Source: Sorangium cellulosum
Lineage (GTDB): Bacteria; Myxococcota_A; Polyangia; Polyangiales; Polyangiaceae
Reading direction: 5' to 3'
DNA length: 64,000 nt
NCBI RefSeq assembly: GCF_004135735.1
Contig: NZ_CP012670.1
Span: 62,001-126,000, forward strand
Under the pieces are notes generated by a model. It searched no databases. It was given only the letters and a program-made list of their open reading frames with translations, and was not told the origin of the DNA. The stretch's first letter is position 1, and every line of letters begins with the position of its first letter. Below, piece after piece: positions 33,346 through 41,623 of the stretch. The position numbers were made by a program, and so were the translations under genes.

Positions 33346-34142
33346 CTCCGCGGCGCCCGGCGGCGTCGCAGGCGCCGCGCCGCCGGCGCGGCGAGCCCCG
33401 CCGCCGTGGCAGGCAGCGCGCCGCCCGCAGGTCCGGCCGCGTGGGCGCAGGACGTGGCCGAGGGGGCGCGCCCCGGGGGCCGCGCGGGCGCGCAGGGCGC
33501 GCTGAGGTCCGGCGCGGTCCAGGGCTGGTGGAACGCCGTCGCGCGCTCCTCGGGATCGTCCACGTTGCTGATCTCCTCGGTCTCCACCTCGCCGAGCGCG
33601 ATCCAGAGCCGCACTCGGCGCTTCTCCGGGCTCCACGCGACCAGGTAGTAGCTCCCGGTCGCCGGCAGCACGATCCGGCGTTCGAGCAGGAGCCACGATC
33701 GGGCCGCGGCGCCGGGCCCTCGGACCACCCTCGGCTCGCGCACGCCGCCGGTCGCGAAGACCTGCGCGCCGAGCCCCGCGGGCACCTCGAAGGGCAGCCT
33801 CCCCGGCCGCGGCAGGCCCGGGCCGACCAGCGCCAGCGAGGGGCGCATCCGGCGGAGCGCCTCGATGAGCGGCATGCCGAGCTGCACGAACAGCGCCTCT
33901 CCCTCCGTGGCCACGAGCTTCAGCCACACCGGGTCGCTCGGGCAGCCGAGCTCGGAGTACACGATCCGGGAGAGCGCGATATCGACCAGCTCGAGCGCGT
34001 CGTCGGCGCCCGTGTGGCTGCCGTAATCAAAGAAGATCTCCCGCGCGTGCGCGCGGGGCGCGGACGCGAGGAGCGCCGCCAGCGTCATGGCGAGCGGGGC
34101 GAGGCGCCGGAGGAGCGCCATGCGGCGGCGTGCGTTGACCAT
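33342..34142 (-). CDS. Secreted protein with MYXO-CTERM-like tail (unknown)
   Basis: 266 residues. A signal peptide (hydrophobic 13-28, ending SAPRAHA) is followed by a globular part up to about 205 with a WLLLERRIVLPATGSYYLVA block reminiscent of a beta-sandwich. A Pro/Ala linker then leads to Cys235, a hydrophobic Ala/Gly stretch and a strongly basic end, the plan of MYXO-CTERM sorting tails. It is probably exported and anchored at the surface. The family is not recognised. Two starts are possible (34142 or the ATG seven codons on); the first was kept. The C-terminus overlaps a GC-rich repeat. Confidence 0.65.
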   Translation of the reverse strand: MVNARRRMALLRRLAPLAMTLAALLASAPRAHAREIFFDYGSHTGADDALELVDIALSRIVYSELGCPSDPVWLKLVATEGEALFVQLGMPLIEALRRMRPSLALVGPGLPRPGRLPFEVPAGLGAQVFATGGVREPRVVRGPGAAARSWLLLERRIVLPATGSYYLVAWSPEKRRVRLWIALGEVETEEISNVDDPEERATAFHQPWTAPDLSAPCAPARPPGRAPSATSCAHAAGPAGGALPATAAGLAAPAARRLRRRRAPRR

Positions 34143-34352
34143 GTCCCTGGAGGATCTCTGGTGCAGAAGCGCGCGCTGTCGACTCCGGCCGCCTCGCGCC
34201 GCGGGCGGAAAACGCCGTTCCCCGGGAGCCGGAAACCCTCAGGGTCTGAACAGGAAGGGAACGACGGCGAGGTGGGGCGCCGGCGCATTCCGCGGAGCCA
34301 CGACCTCGCGACCGGCGAGCTCCCGGAAGGGCCAAGGCCGCTGTCCGGTGCT

Positions 34353-34572
34353 GCCTGGGCGGGTGTCGTCCGATGCCTGGGCAGGCGTCGTCCGATGCCT
34401 GGGCAGGTGTCGTCCGATGCCTGGGCGGGTGTCGTCCGATGCCTGGGCAGGTGTCGTCCGATGCCTGGGCGGGTGTCGTCCGATGCCTGGGCAGGTGTCG
34501 TCCGATGCCTGGGCAGGTGTCGTCCGATGCCTGGGCGGGTGTCGTCCGATGCCTGGGCGGGTGTCGTCAGGT
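34353..34572. repeat. 22-bp minisatellite, ten copies
   Basis: Ten head-to-tail units of 22 bp with core GTGTCGTCCGATGCCTGGGC begin at 34353 and recur every 22 bp to 34551. Units alternate between A and G at one position (GGGCAGG, GGGCGGG), which hints that dimers were duplicated. The last unit contains the stop codon of the aminotransferase gene at 34567. No spacers exist, so it is not a CRISPR array. Confidence 0.95.
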
Positions 34573-35772
34573 GACGTCGGCCCAGCAGCCGGCCAGGCGG
34601 CGCACGCCCTCGTCCAGCTCCTCGTCGCACGACACGGACGAGAAGCACAGGCGGAGGGCGAACGGGCGGATGGCGCCGCTCGCGCGGAACGGCGAGCCCG
34701 GGTCGAAGGCCACGCCGTGCTCGATGGCGGCCGCCAGGAAGAACGCCTCGTTCGGCTCGCCGTCGGGCTCGACCCAGATCGCGAAGCCCCCGGCCGGCGG
34801 CTCGAACCTCCAGCCCGGCAGGTGCCGGCGGAGCGCCTGATCCATGCGGGCGGCGCGCCGGGCGTAGAACTCCCGGAGGCGCACGAGCCGCTGATCGAAA
34901 TCCTCGTTACGGAGGTAGTCCTCCAGGATGGCTTGCGGCAGGCTGGCGGCCTGCAGATCGGCGGCTTGCTTCAGCTTGAGGACGTCGTTCCGGAGGGAGC
35001 GCGGCGGCACCAGCCAGCCGACCCGCAGGCCAGGGCACAGCGTCTTCGAGAAGGTGCCGACGTGGAACACGCGGTCGGGCGCCTCGGCCAGGAGCGGCCG
35101 CGGGGCGACGCTGTCGAAGCAGAGATCGGCATAGGCGTCGTCCTCGATGATGGGCCGGAGCGTCGACAGGACCCTCGATCGCCCGTGGGGCGATAACCTG
35201 CGTCCACGCGGGTTGGACACCGCGGGCATGAGGTAATGGGCGTCCGCGTGGCCGCCGTCGTCGACGACGGTCGTGCCGAGCGCCCGGAACAGGTCGAGCG
35301 CGCCGGGGTAGGTCTCGGGCTCGATCCCGAGGGTCGCGCCCGCCCCGCCCACGACCTGCGTCGCGAGGGAGATGGCCTGCTGCGCGCCGCTCGTCACGAT
35401 GATGTCGTCGCGGGCGACCTGGGCTCCTCGCCGGCGGAGCCGCCCGGCGATCCAGGAGCGCAGGTCCTCGTCGCCCTCGGGCCAGCCGTACTGGAGCGCC
35501 GGGCAGCTCGGCGCTTGCAGGGCGCGGACGAACGCGGCGGAGAGCTTGGCGCGCGGGAACTCGCCGGGCGCGGGCAGCCCACCGGCGAAGCTGATGAGGC
35601 CGGGGGTGCGCGCGGCGCGCCGCTTCAGCTCCTCGAACCGGCCGAGGCCGAGCCGCAGACCGCTTCGTGGCGGGTCGTTGGCTGTCGGGGCCTGGAGCGG
35701 CCAGTCCTCGGACGAGGGGAGGGCGTACCGGTCGAGCGCGGTGGCATCCATGGTGTCGAGACCCGGGCTCAT
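34567..35772 (-). CDS. PLP-dependent fold-type I aminotransferase, 2-aminoadipate/LysN-like
   Basis: 401 residues from ATG 35772. The class I/II aminotransferase core is complete: SFAGGLPAPGEFP at the entrance, YGWPEGDEDLRSWIAG, the PLP-binding Asn187 in SNPRG, Asp/Tyr in EDDAYADL, and the Schiff-base Lys243 in GTFSKTLCPGLRVGW. The carboxylate-binding Arg is near the end in LRLCFSS. The sequence style matches the catalytic half of MocR regulators and LysN transaminases, but the N-terminal winged helix of MocR is missing, so it is an enzyme, not a regulator. Substrate is probably an aromatic or alpha-aminoadipate-type amino acid. The stop codon lies in a 22-bp minisatellite. Confidence 0.92.
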   Translation of the reverse strand: MSPGLDTMDATALDRYALPSSEDWPLQAPTANDPPRSGLRLGLGRFEELKRRAARTPGLISFAGGLPAPGEFPRAKLSAAFVRALQAPSCPALQYGWPEGDEDLRSWIAGRLRRRGAQVARDDIIVTSGAQQAISLATQVVGGAGATLGIEPETYPGALDLFRALGTTVVDDGGHADAHYLMPAVSNPRGRRLSPHGRSRVLSTLRPIIEDDAYADLCFDSVAPRPLLAEAPDRVFHVGTFSKTLCPGLRVGWLVPPRSLRNDVLKLKQAADLQAASLPQAILEDYLRNEDFDQRLVRLREFYARRAARMDQALRRHLPGWRFEPPAGGFAIWVEPDGEPNEAFFLAAAIEHGVAFDPGSPFRASGAIRPFALRLCFSSVSCDEELDEGVRRLAGCWADVT

Positions 35773-36183
35773 CCCATTCAAGGATGATGCCGTCCTCGCC
35801 GCGCGGTTCTCGACGGAACGGACGCCCTCAGGCGGCAGCGCAGGACGTATTTCCCAGCGGAATTCGTCGCAGCGCTTCCGCTGGGACGGGCGGACGCGTG
35901 GTCGCGACTGTGGCGTGATTGCGCGGCGTGCCAGGTTGTCTCAGTGCGCGCTCGTGCAGTGAAATCTTTGCCAGTCGCCAGAGGATGGAAAGACGATAGT
36001 TGTGTTGTGTGTCATGCGATCCGCCAGGATTTCTCGTCTGCTGTCTCCAGAGACCCGGCGCTGGTTGCCCAGGGGCGTGGGGGCTGGCGGTCGGGCCTCG
36101 GTGCTCCAGCGCTACTGCGGGAAATCGGGCCGAGAGTCGAACCGCCATGACGCCAAGGGCGCCAAGAAACCAGGGAAGTAGAA
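35773..36183. other. Intergenic region upstream of the aminotransferase
   Basis: About 410 bp with no supported gene. It should include the aminotransferase promoter. Near 36139-36178, just past the CBM3 gene's stop, there is a GCCAAG-rich string (ATGACGCCAAGGGCGCCAAG) like the GCCAAG runs found between genes in several bacterial phyla. Confidence 0.5.
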
Positions 36184-37404
36184 CTAAGGCTCTTCGCCCC
36201 AGGCAAGCGCTCCGTCGTGGTACACGGTGATCCGCGGCCAGAGGGTCAAGGCATTTTCGGTGGTGTCGAAGGAGTAATCGTTGGTCTGGTCCTGGGTGCT
36301 GTAGTTCTCTGTATAAAGGCGGCCCTCGATGATCCTGTCAGCGCCCGCGGGGAGGGAACCTGCGTCCGCGGTGAAGCCGAGCTCGAGGTAATGATCGGCG
36401 TACATGCCCGACGTCTCCTCGAATGCCCACTCGATCTCGTCGCACCCCCCCCCGATCGATGAGTGGTCGCAATCGAACTCGAGCGGCGCCATGGAGGCAT
36501 TCTCGGCGGTGAACCAGTACCGAACGGTCAGGTCGCTGAACGCCAGGCTGGAAGATCCGGTGTTCCTGAGCTGGATCCTGAAGTTGATCTCAGCGGAGGT
36601 ATTTCGGCGCTCCTTCGCCAGGTAGAGCAGCTCGAGGGGCGGCGCGGTCACCCCGCCCGTGGCGGAGGTGCTCGTGGTCGCGGAGGCGCTCGAGGTGCTG
36701 CTCGTGGCCGCGGAGGTGCTCGTGGCCGCGGAGGTGCTCGTGGTCGCGGAGGTGCTCGTGGTCGCGGCGGTGCTCGTGGTCGCGGAGGTGCTCGTGGTCG
36801 CGGAGGTGCTCGTGGTCGCGGAGGTGCTCGTGGTGCTGCTGGTCGTCGTGCTCGTCGCGGGGTCGCCGCCCGCGCCGCCCGCGCCCCCGGCGCCGCCTGC
36901 CCCGCTGGTGCTCGCCGAGCTGCTGGCCGTCGTGCTCGTCATGGGGGCGCCGCCCGCGCCCGTCGTGTTGCTCGCCGTGGTGTCGGTGGACCCGCCGCTC
37001 GCGGTGCTCGTCGTGGAGCTCGTCGCGGTGCTCGTCGCGGTGCTCGTCGCGGTGCTCACCGAGCTGCTCGTCGTGGGTCCTGTCGAGCCGCCCGTCGTGG
37101 AGCTCGTGAGCCCCGAGCTGGACGAGGTCGCCCCGCTCGTGGTGGATGCGAAGCTGTCGGCGCCTCCCGTGTTCTCGTCGTCGAGGCTGTGCCCCTGGGC
37201 GCACGCCGTGAGCGCCATCAGGGAGGCGGCGAGCAACGCCGTCGTCCCCTTCGGCCGAGAGCCAGGCTGTTCACCCCGCTCGCAACTGCCACCCTCGGAC
37301 AGCGCTCCCAACCGGGCTGAGCGCTTCCGCGGCTCTCCCGGGAGGTGAGCTGCGCTGGAAGTAGCAGGCCCGAGCTGGGGCGCATACCTTGTCAGCAGTC
37401 GCAT
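36184..37404 (-). CDS. Cellulose-binding (CBM3) lipoprotein with Thr/Ser linker
   Basis: 406 residues. A long leader precedes a lipoprotein signal with lipobox LTAC. Then come about 200 residues of almost only Thr, Ser, Ala and Gly, encoded by an 18-bp repeat (GCGGAGGTGCTCGTGGTC, roughly nine copies near 36664-36836). The C-terminal 140 residues form a family 3 carbohydrate-binding module, recognisable from NFRIQLRNTGSSSLAFSDLT and the following VRYWFTAE. No catalytic domain is present, so it probably tethers cells to cellulose or similar glycans, as fits a cellulose-degrading myxobacterium. The ATG at 37404 is preferred over that at 37410 because GGGAG lies at proper distance; the unusually long n-region (about 60 residues) leaves the start uncertain. 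Confidence 0.85.
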   Translation of the reverse strand: MRLLTRYAPQLGPATSSAAHLPGEPRKRSARLGALSEGGSCERGEQPGSRPKGTTALLAASLMALTACAQGHSLDDENTGGADSFASTTSGATSSSSGLTSSTTGGSTGPTTSSSVSTATSTATSTATSSTTSTASGGSTDTTASNTTGAGGAPMTSTTASSSASTSGAGGAGGAGGAGGDPATSTTTSSTTSTSATTSTSATTSTSATTSTAATTSTSATTSTSAATSTSAATSSTSSASATTSTSATGGVTAPPLELLYLAKERRNTSAEINFRIQLRNTGSSSLAFSDLTVRYWFTAENASMAPLEFDCDHSSIGGGCDEIEWAFEETSGMYADHYLELGFTADAGSLPAGADRIIEGRLYTENYSTQDQTNDYSFDTTENALTLWPRITVYHDGALAWGEEP

Positions 37405-38106
37405 CTTCATTGCTCCCGGGGCACCACGGTCGAAGGTCAGATGGAAGAAAGTCGAGATTCGAATCGAGTATACGGATTCGCCAGGTGCCAGCAAGCGGCT
37501 TACCGTGGCAACTTTCTGCTGATGTTATAATCGAGTGCGGTGCTGGCCCGGGCAGAGCCTCGCCCGCGCGGCCGTCGCGCAGCGTGTTTCATGGCCTCAT
37601 GGCCACGGCGACCGAGCTGAGCGACGTCATGCGTCTTCGAGGGGAGGCGGCGCATGGAGCCTGTTGAGCTCGGAGTCCTCCATGAACCGCGTCTGCCGCT
37701 GCGCGGGTCTGTCCCAGTCGCGAGATGCGGTTGTGCACGAGGATCCATCGGTGTCCGAAGAGCACCGCGCGCGACGCGGCCCAGGTCATCAGATATCGAT
37801 TGCCGTGCTGCTCCCCGGACTCGACGTACCAGCGCATCGCCTCCAGCTGGCCGACGAAACCGAGCATCTCGCAGGCGCGCTCGTGCTCCGGATACACCGG
37901 GATCGCGCGCGCCAGCGCCTCGATCTCCGGACTCCGGACGCCGGGACCAGGCGACGAGCGCGCCCAGGAGCGCCGCGCGCCCGGCCCCTCGCGGCGGCCC
38001 TCCACCGCGCGGCCAGCTAGGGACGGGACGCTCCTCAACCTGGGACGCTCCTCAACCTGGGTCGGTTCCGGCCGCCATCGCCTTGCCAGCCCCATCCTGT
38101 CACCCT
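37405..38106. other. Intergenic region between the CBM3 lipoprotein and the TetR-controlled operon
   Basis: About 700 bp. It contains a poorly supported minus-strand frame (37589-38095, listed separately) and a 17-bp direct repeat GGGACGCTCCTCAACCT in two adjacent copies near 38024-38057. The part 37410-37530 is AT-richer and probably holds the CBM3 promoter. Confidence 0.45.
37589..38095 (-). pseudogene. Possible decayed gene, unknown family
   Basis: A 168-codon frame whose middle (about residues 55-130, with AIPVYPEHERACEMLGFVGQ and LFGHRWILVHN) has protein-like composition, while its ends look random. No ribosome site or family match is seen. It could be a remnant of a larger gene or a chance frame; the flanking direct repeat supports decay only weakly. 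Confidence 0.25.
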
Positions 38107-38132
38107 AGTGTGAGTGAGTACTCACTCACACT
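38107..38132. promoter_or_regulatory. 26-bp perfect palindrome, probable TetR operator
   Basis: Each half is AGTGTGAGTGAGT followed by its exact complement, centred at 38119/38120, 19 bp upstream of the monooxygenase start. TGAGTGAGT/ACTCACTCA operators are typical of TetR regulators of this size, and a TetR gene is the second gene of the operon, so it most likely binds here and represses its own operon. Confidence 0.85.
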
Positions 38133-38150
38133 GCTTGGCGGAGGTGAACC

Positions 38151-39782
38151 ATGGCACGACCGTTGGATGCGCTGGTGGTCGGCGCGGGGCCGACCGGGCT
38201 GACCCTGGCCGGAGAGCTCGCTCGGCGAGGGCTCACGGTGCGGATCGTGGACAAGGCGCTGGAGCCGCCGTCCGATCACTCCCGAGCGCTCGCCGTGCAG
38301 GCCCGGACGCTGGAGCTCTTCAGCATGATGGGGATCGCCGACGCAGCGATGGAGCACGGCATGCGCGTGATGGGCCTCAACGTCCTGCTCCCGCGCGGAC
38401 GGCGCGCGCGGCTGCCGCTCCTCTCCTTCCCGGAGCTGTCCACGCCCATTCCGGGCCTCTTCGTCATCCAGCAGCTCGACACCGAGGAGGTCCTGGCCTC
38501 GCGCCTGCCCCGGCTCGGCGTGACGCTCGAGCGCGGCGTCGAGCTCGCCTCCTCTTCGCAGGACAGCGCCGGCGTCACCTGCTCGCTCCGCCACGCCGAT
38601 GGGGAGCTGGAAGAGGTCCGCTCGTCCTGGCTCCTCGGGTGCGACGGCGCGCACAGCGCCGTCCGCAAGGGCGCCGGCATCCCCTTCGAGGGCGACACCT
38701 ACGACGACCACTGCATGCTCGGCGACCTCGTCGTCGACTGGCAGCTACCCGACGGCGAGATCTACATCAGCCCTTCGCCCCGGGGCATAGCGGCCGCCTT
38801 TCCCGTGCCTGGCCGACGCCGGTTCCGGATCGTCCTCATCCTGCCCGAAGCGCCCCCGGTCCGGAATGCGGCCGTGTCGCTCGCCGAGTTCGAAAGCACG
38901 ATGCGCGCCATCATCCCGGTGCCCTTCCAGATCGAGCAGGCGATCGTCCTCTCTCGCTACCGCCTGCACCACCGCGTGGCCGCGCGCCTCCGCAGCGGGC
39001 GCGTGCTCCTCGCCGGGGACGCGGCGCACATCCACAGCCCGGCCGGCGGACAGGGCATGAACACCGGGATCCAGGACGCCTTCAACCTGGCCTGGAAGCT
39101 CGCGGCCGTGCAGCAGGGCCGGATGCCAGCGTGGCTGCTGGACACCTACGAGCAGGAGCGCCTGCCCGTGGCACGCCGGCTGGTCGACTTCACCGATCGC
39201 CTCTTCGGGTTCCTGGCCGGCCACGGCCCGCTCAGCCACACCCTGCGCGTGCTCGCGCCGCGCCTCGCGATCCGCGCCTTCGGCCTCGCGCCCGTGCAGC
39301 GCCGGATCCTGGGGTTCGTCTCGCAGCTCAAGATCCGTTACCGGAAGAGCCCGCTGTCCGTTCAGCTCGGGACCCCGCCGGCGCGCGGCCCCCGCGCCGG
39401 CGACCGCGCGCCGGACGTCGCGCTCCGCGGCGGGGCGGGCGAGGAGGTCCACCTCTTCGAGCTGCTGCGCGACCCCGAGCCCGTGCTGCTGCTCTTCGCC
39501 GGCCCGCGGGCCGACGGCGCGTCGGGCGAGCGCGCCCGGAGCCTCGCCGCTCGGCTCGCCGGGCCCGACCTCAAGGTCGTCGTCCTCGGCGCAACCGAGG
39601 CCGGTGGGTACGCCGACCCCGACGGGCGCGCCCACGCGACGTACGGCGTCGAGACCACGGCCGCCGTCCTCGTCCGGCCGGACGGCTACATCGGCGTGCG
39701 CAGCGACCCGATCGACGAGGGCGAGCTCGGGCGGGCGCTCGACCGGCTCTTCACGCGGCGGACCGGCGCTGCCCGGACATGA
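38151..39782 (+). CDS. FAD-dependent aromatic monooxygenase
   Basis: 543-residue group A flavoprotein hydroxylase (PheA/TfdB/RdmE style). The FAD Rossmann motif GAGPTGL is at 11-17, the NADPH/FAD DG motif in GCDGAHS at 163-169, and the GD motif in LLAGDAAHIHSPAGGQG at 287-303. The C-terminal 130 residues form the thioredoxin-like domain usual in this group, ending with VRPDGYIGVRSD. It would hydroxylate a phenolic or polyketide substrate using NAD(P)H and O2. GGAGGTGA upstream of ATG 38151 is a good ribosome site. It is preceded by a perfect palindrome and overlaps the TetR gene by four bases. A detoxification role induced by its own substrate fits, but is inferred. Confidence 0.94.
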   Translation: MARPLDALVVGAGPTGLTLAGELARRGLTVRIVDKALEPPSDHSRALAVQARTLELFSMMGIADAAMEHGMRVMGLNVLLPRGRRARLPLLSFPELSTPIPGLFVIQQLDTEEVLASRLPRLGVTLERGVELASSSQDSAGVTCSLRHADGELEEVRSSWLLGCDGAHSAVRKGAGIPFEGDTYDDHCMLGDLVVDWQLPDGEIYISPSPRGIAAAFPVPGRRRFRIVLILPEAPPVRNAAVSLAEFESTMRAIIPVPFQIEQAIVLSRYRLHHRVAARLRSGRVLLAGDAAHIHSPAGGQGMNTGIQDAFNLAWKLAAVQQGRMPAWLLDTYEQERLPVARRLVDFTDRLFGFLAGHGPLSHTLRVLAPRLAIRAFGLAPVQRRILGFVSQLKIRYRKSPLSVQLGTPPARGPRAGDRAPDVALRGGAGEEVHLFELLRDPEPVLLLFAGPRADGASGERARSLAARLAGPDLKVVVLGATEAGGYADPDGRAHATYGVETTAAVLVRPDGYIGVRSDPIDEGELGRALDRLFTRRTGAART

Positions 39783-40432
39783 CGGAGAGGCCCCCGATGA
39801 CCCGCCGCCCCCGCTCGAATGACGCGCCGACCGAGGCGCAGCGCAAGATCGTCGAGGCCGCGGTGAGCGCCTTCGCCGAGCACGGCTTCCACGGGACCGC
39901 GACCCGGGACATCGCCCGGCGCGCAGGGGTCGCCGAGGCGACGATCTTCAAGTACTTCCCGAGCAAGCGAGACCTCCTGCTCGGCGTGCTCGGCCCCGCC
40001 CTCGAGCAGCTCGTGGGCTCCGCGCTGGCGCGCTCGATGGAGCCGCTCTTCAGCGCCACCTACCCGAGCTTCGAGGCGTTCCTGCGCGCGCTCCTGGCCG
40101 AGCGCGTCGCGTTCGTGCGCGCCCACCCCCGGCTCGTGCGCATCCTCGCGCAGGAGCTGCCGTTCGACGCGGATCTGCGGGCCGGCATCGTCAGCCGGGT
40201 GATCGCGCCGTTCCTCGCGAAGGGGCTGGCGCAGATCGAGCAGTTCCAGCGCGGAGGGCAGATCGTCGGCTGGCCGCCGCCCCTGGTCCTGCGCTGCATC
40301 ATGTCGACGTTCGCGGGGTACATCCTCCACCGCGTGTTCATCGCCCCGGACGAGGCGTGGGACGACGAGGCCGAGGTCGAGCGGGTCATCGCCTTCCTGG
40401 TCCGCGGCCTCTCGCCCGAGCGGCCGGCGTGA
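39779..40432 (+). CDS. TetR-family transcriptional regulator
   Basis: 217 residues. The N-terminal helix-turn-helix is at about 38-60 (GTATRDIARRAGVAEATIFK followed by YFPSKRDLL), as in TetR/AcrR proteins. The remainder is a helical ligand-binding domain without recognisable specificity. The ATG overlaps the monooxygenase stop codon (ATGA), so both are co-translated. With the 26-bp palindrome before the operon it most likely autoregulates, being released by an aromatic ligand. An internal ATG six codons later is an alternative start. Confidence 0.93.
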   Translation: MTERPPMTRRPRSNDAPTEAQRKIVEAAVSAFAEHGFHGTATRDIARRAGVAEATIFKYFPSKRDLLLGVLGPALEQLVGSALARSMEPLFSATYPSFEAFLRALLAERVAFVRAHPRLVRILAQELPFDADLRAGIVSRVIAPFLAKGLAQIEQFQRGGQIVGWPPPLVLRCIMSTFAGYILHRVFIAPDEAWDDEAEVERVIAFLVRGLSPERPA

Positions 40433-40493
40433 GGCGCACGGCGCCCCACCCCTCGCCGGCGCGACCGGCCGCGCGCCGCGGCCGCCCGCAGGA

Positions 40494-41357
40494 TCAGCTC
40501 GTCGTCAGCAGCGATCGGAGCTGCGCCGGCGCGACCTGGTAGTCCTTGCCGCAGTAATCGCAGCGGATGTCGAGGACCTTCCCGTCGTCGACCATCTCCT
40601 CGATGTCGCTGCGCGGCAGGCTCGCCAGCGTCGCCATGACCCGGAGCTCGCTGCAGCGGCAGCTGAAGCTGAGCGGCGAGTCGTCGAGCCGCGAGAACGG
40701 CATGCCGTAGAGCAGCTCCTCGAGCAGCACGTCCGCCGAGGCCCCCTCGTGCGCGAGCACCTCGTCGAGGCGCTCGAAGTCCTTCAGCCGCTCGGTCATC
40801 ACCATGAGCGGGCCGCGCTCGACCTCCGGGAGCAGCTGGACCAGGTACCCGCCCGAGGCCCCGACGCCGCCCCCGTCGAGCAGCGTCGCCACCGCGATCA
40901 TCGAGACCACCTGCTCCGACTCCTGCATGTACGTCATCAGGCCGCCGGAGATGCCGCCCGAGGCCGGGACCTCCACGACCCCCTGGTGCAGCATGCCGTT
41001 CGGCAGCGTGCGCATGACCTGCAGCAGCGACCCTCCCCCGATCTCCACGGCGCTGCCCTCGGCGCCCTTGCCCAGGTTCACCAGGCCGCGGCTCGTGCCG
41101 TCGGGGTGCGCGTCCGCCACCAGGGTCCCGCGCCCGCTCGCCTCCTTGACGATCGCCTGCACGCGCAGCTTCGGCGCCATCGCCTCGCGCACGAGGATCG
41201 CTCCGGTGATCAGCTCTCCCAGCCGCTGCGCGGTCGCGCCGGTGGCCGACTGCACCGCGGCGGCGCCCCGCACGGTCTCGGTGGTCAGCGCCGTGATGAC
41301 GCGGAATGCGCCATCCATCGTGATGGCGCGAACGACGGAATCAGAAGGTCGGAGCAA
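40494..41357 (-). CDS. hslO: Hsp33 redox-regulated chaperone
   Basis: 287-residue Hsp33. The zinc/redox switch is intact: CRC (Cys233, Cys235) and CDYC (Cys266, Cys269), spaced as usual. Under oxidative stress the zinc is lost, disulfides form and the chaperone becomes active. The N-terminal domain has the family block GGISGGLMTYMQESEQ. The start is TTG at 41357 with GGGAGAG seven nt upstream; the next ATG would remove part of the first strand, so the TTG is preferred. A 25-bp direct duplication lies 44 bp upstream. Confidence 0.95.
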   Translation of the reverse strand: MLRPSDSVVRAITMDGAFRVITALTTETVRGAAAVQSATGATAQRLGELITGAILVREAMAPKLRVQAIVKEASGRGTLVADAHPDGTSRGLVNLGKGAEGSAVEIGGGSLLQVMRTLPNGMLHQGVVEVPASGGISGGLMTYMQESEQVVSMIAVATLLDGGGVGASGGYLVQLLPEVERGPLMVMTERLKDFERLDEVLAHEGASADVLLEELLYGMPFSRLDDSPLSFSCRCSELRVMATLASLPRSDIEEMVDDGKVLDIRCDYCGKDYQVAPAQLRSLLTTS

Positions 41358-41400
41358 GAGTCACTCTCCCGTGGAATCGATATCGTTGGGCCACGGACGG

Positions 41401-41450
41401 CCGATGGCAACCCGAGGCGTATCGGCCGATGGCAACCCGAGGCGTATCGG
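41401..41450. repeat. Perfect 25-bp tandem duplication upstream of hslO
   Basis: Two identical 25-bp units beginning CCGATGGCAACCCGAGGCGT lie at 41401-41425 and 41426-41450, within the presumed promoter region of hslO. The identity of the copies suggests a recent event. Confidence 0.95.
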
Positions 41451-41623
41451 GCCCCGGCCCGGCCCGGTCCGCCGACGCGGCTCACGGTCCACCGGGCGGA
41501 GGCGCCCGCCGGGCGGAGGCGCCCGCGCGCGGCCGAGATCATAGCAACCCTGGATTCTCGACGCGCCAGCGCCCCCGTCGCGCTCGCCGCGCGTCGGGGG
41601 CGCCGCTCCTGCCGGCGCGCTCT

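Noticed and set aside
34353..34572. Regular short repeats resembling a CRISPR array
   Set aside because: Units are head-to-tail without unique spacers and lack repeat-sized palindromic ends; no cas genes are near. The same holds for 51636-51959.
34567..35772. MocR-type transcription regulator
   Set aside because: The aminotransferase part fits, but there is no N-terminal winged helix in frame upstream.
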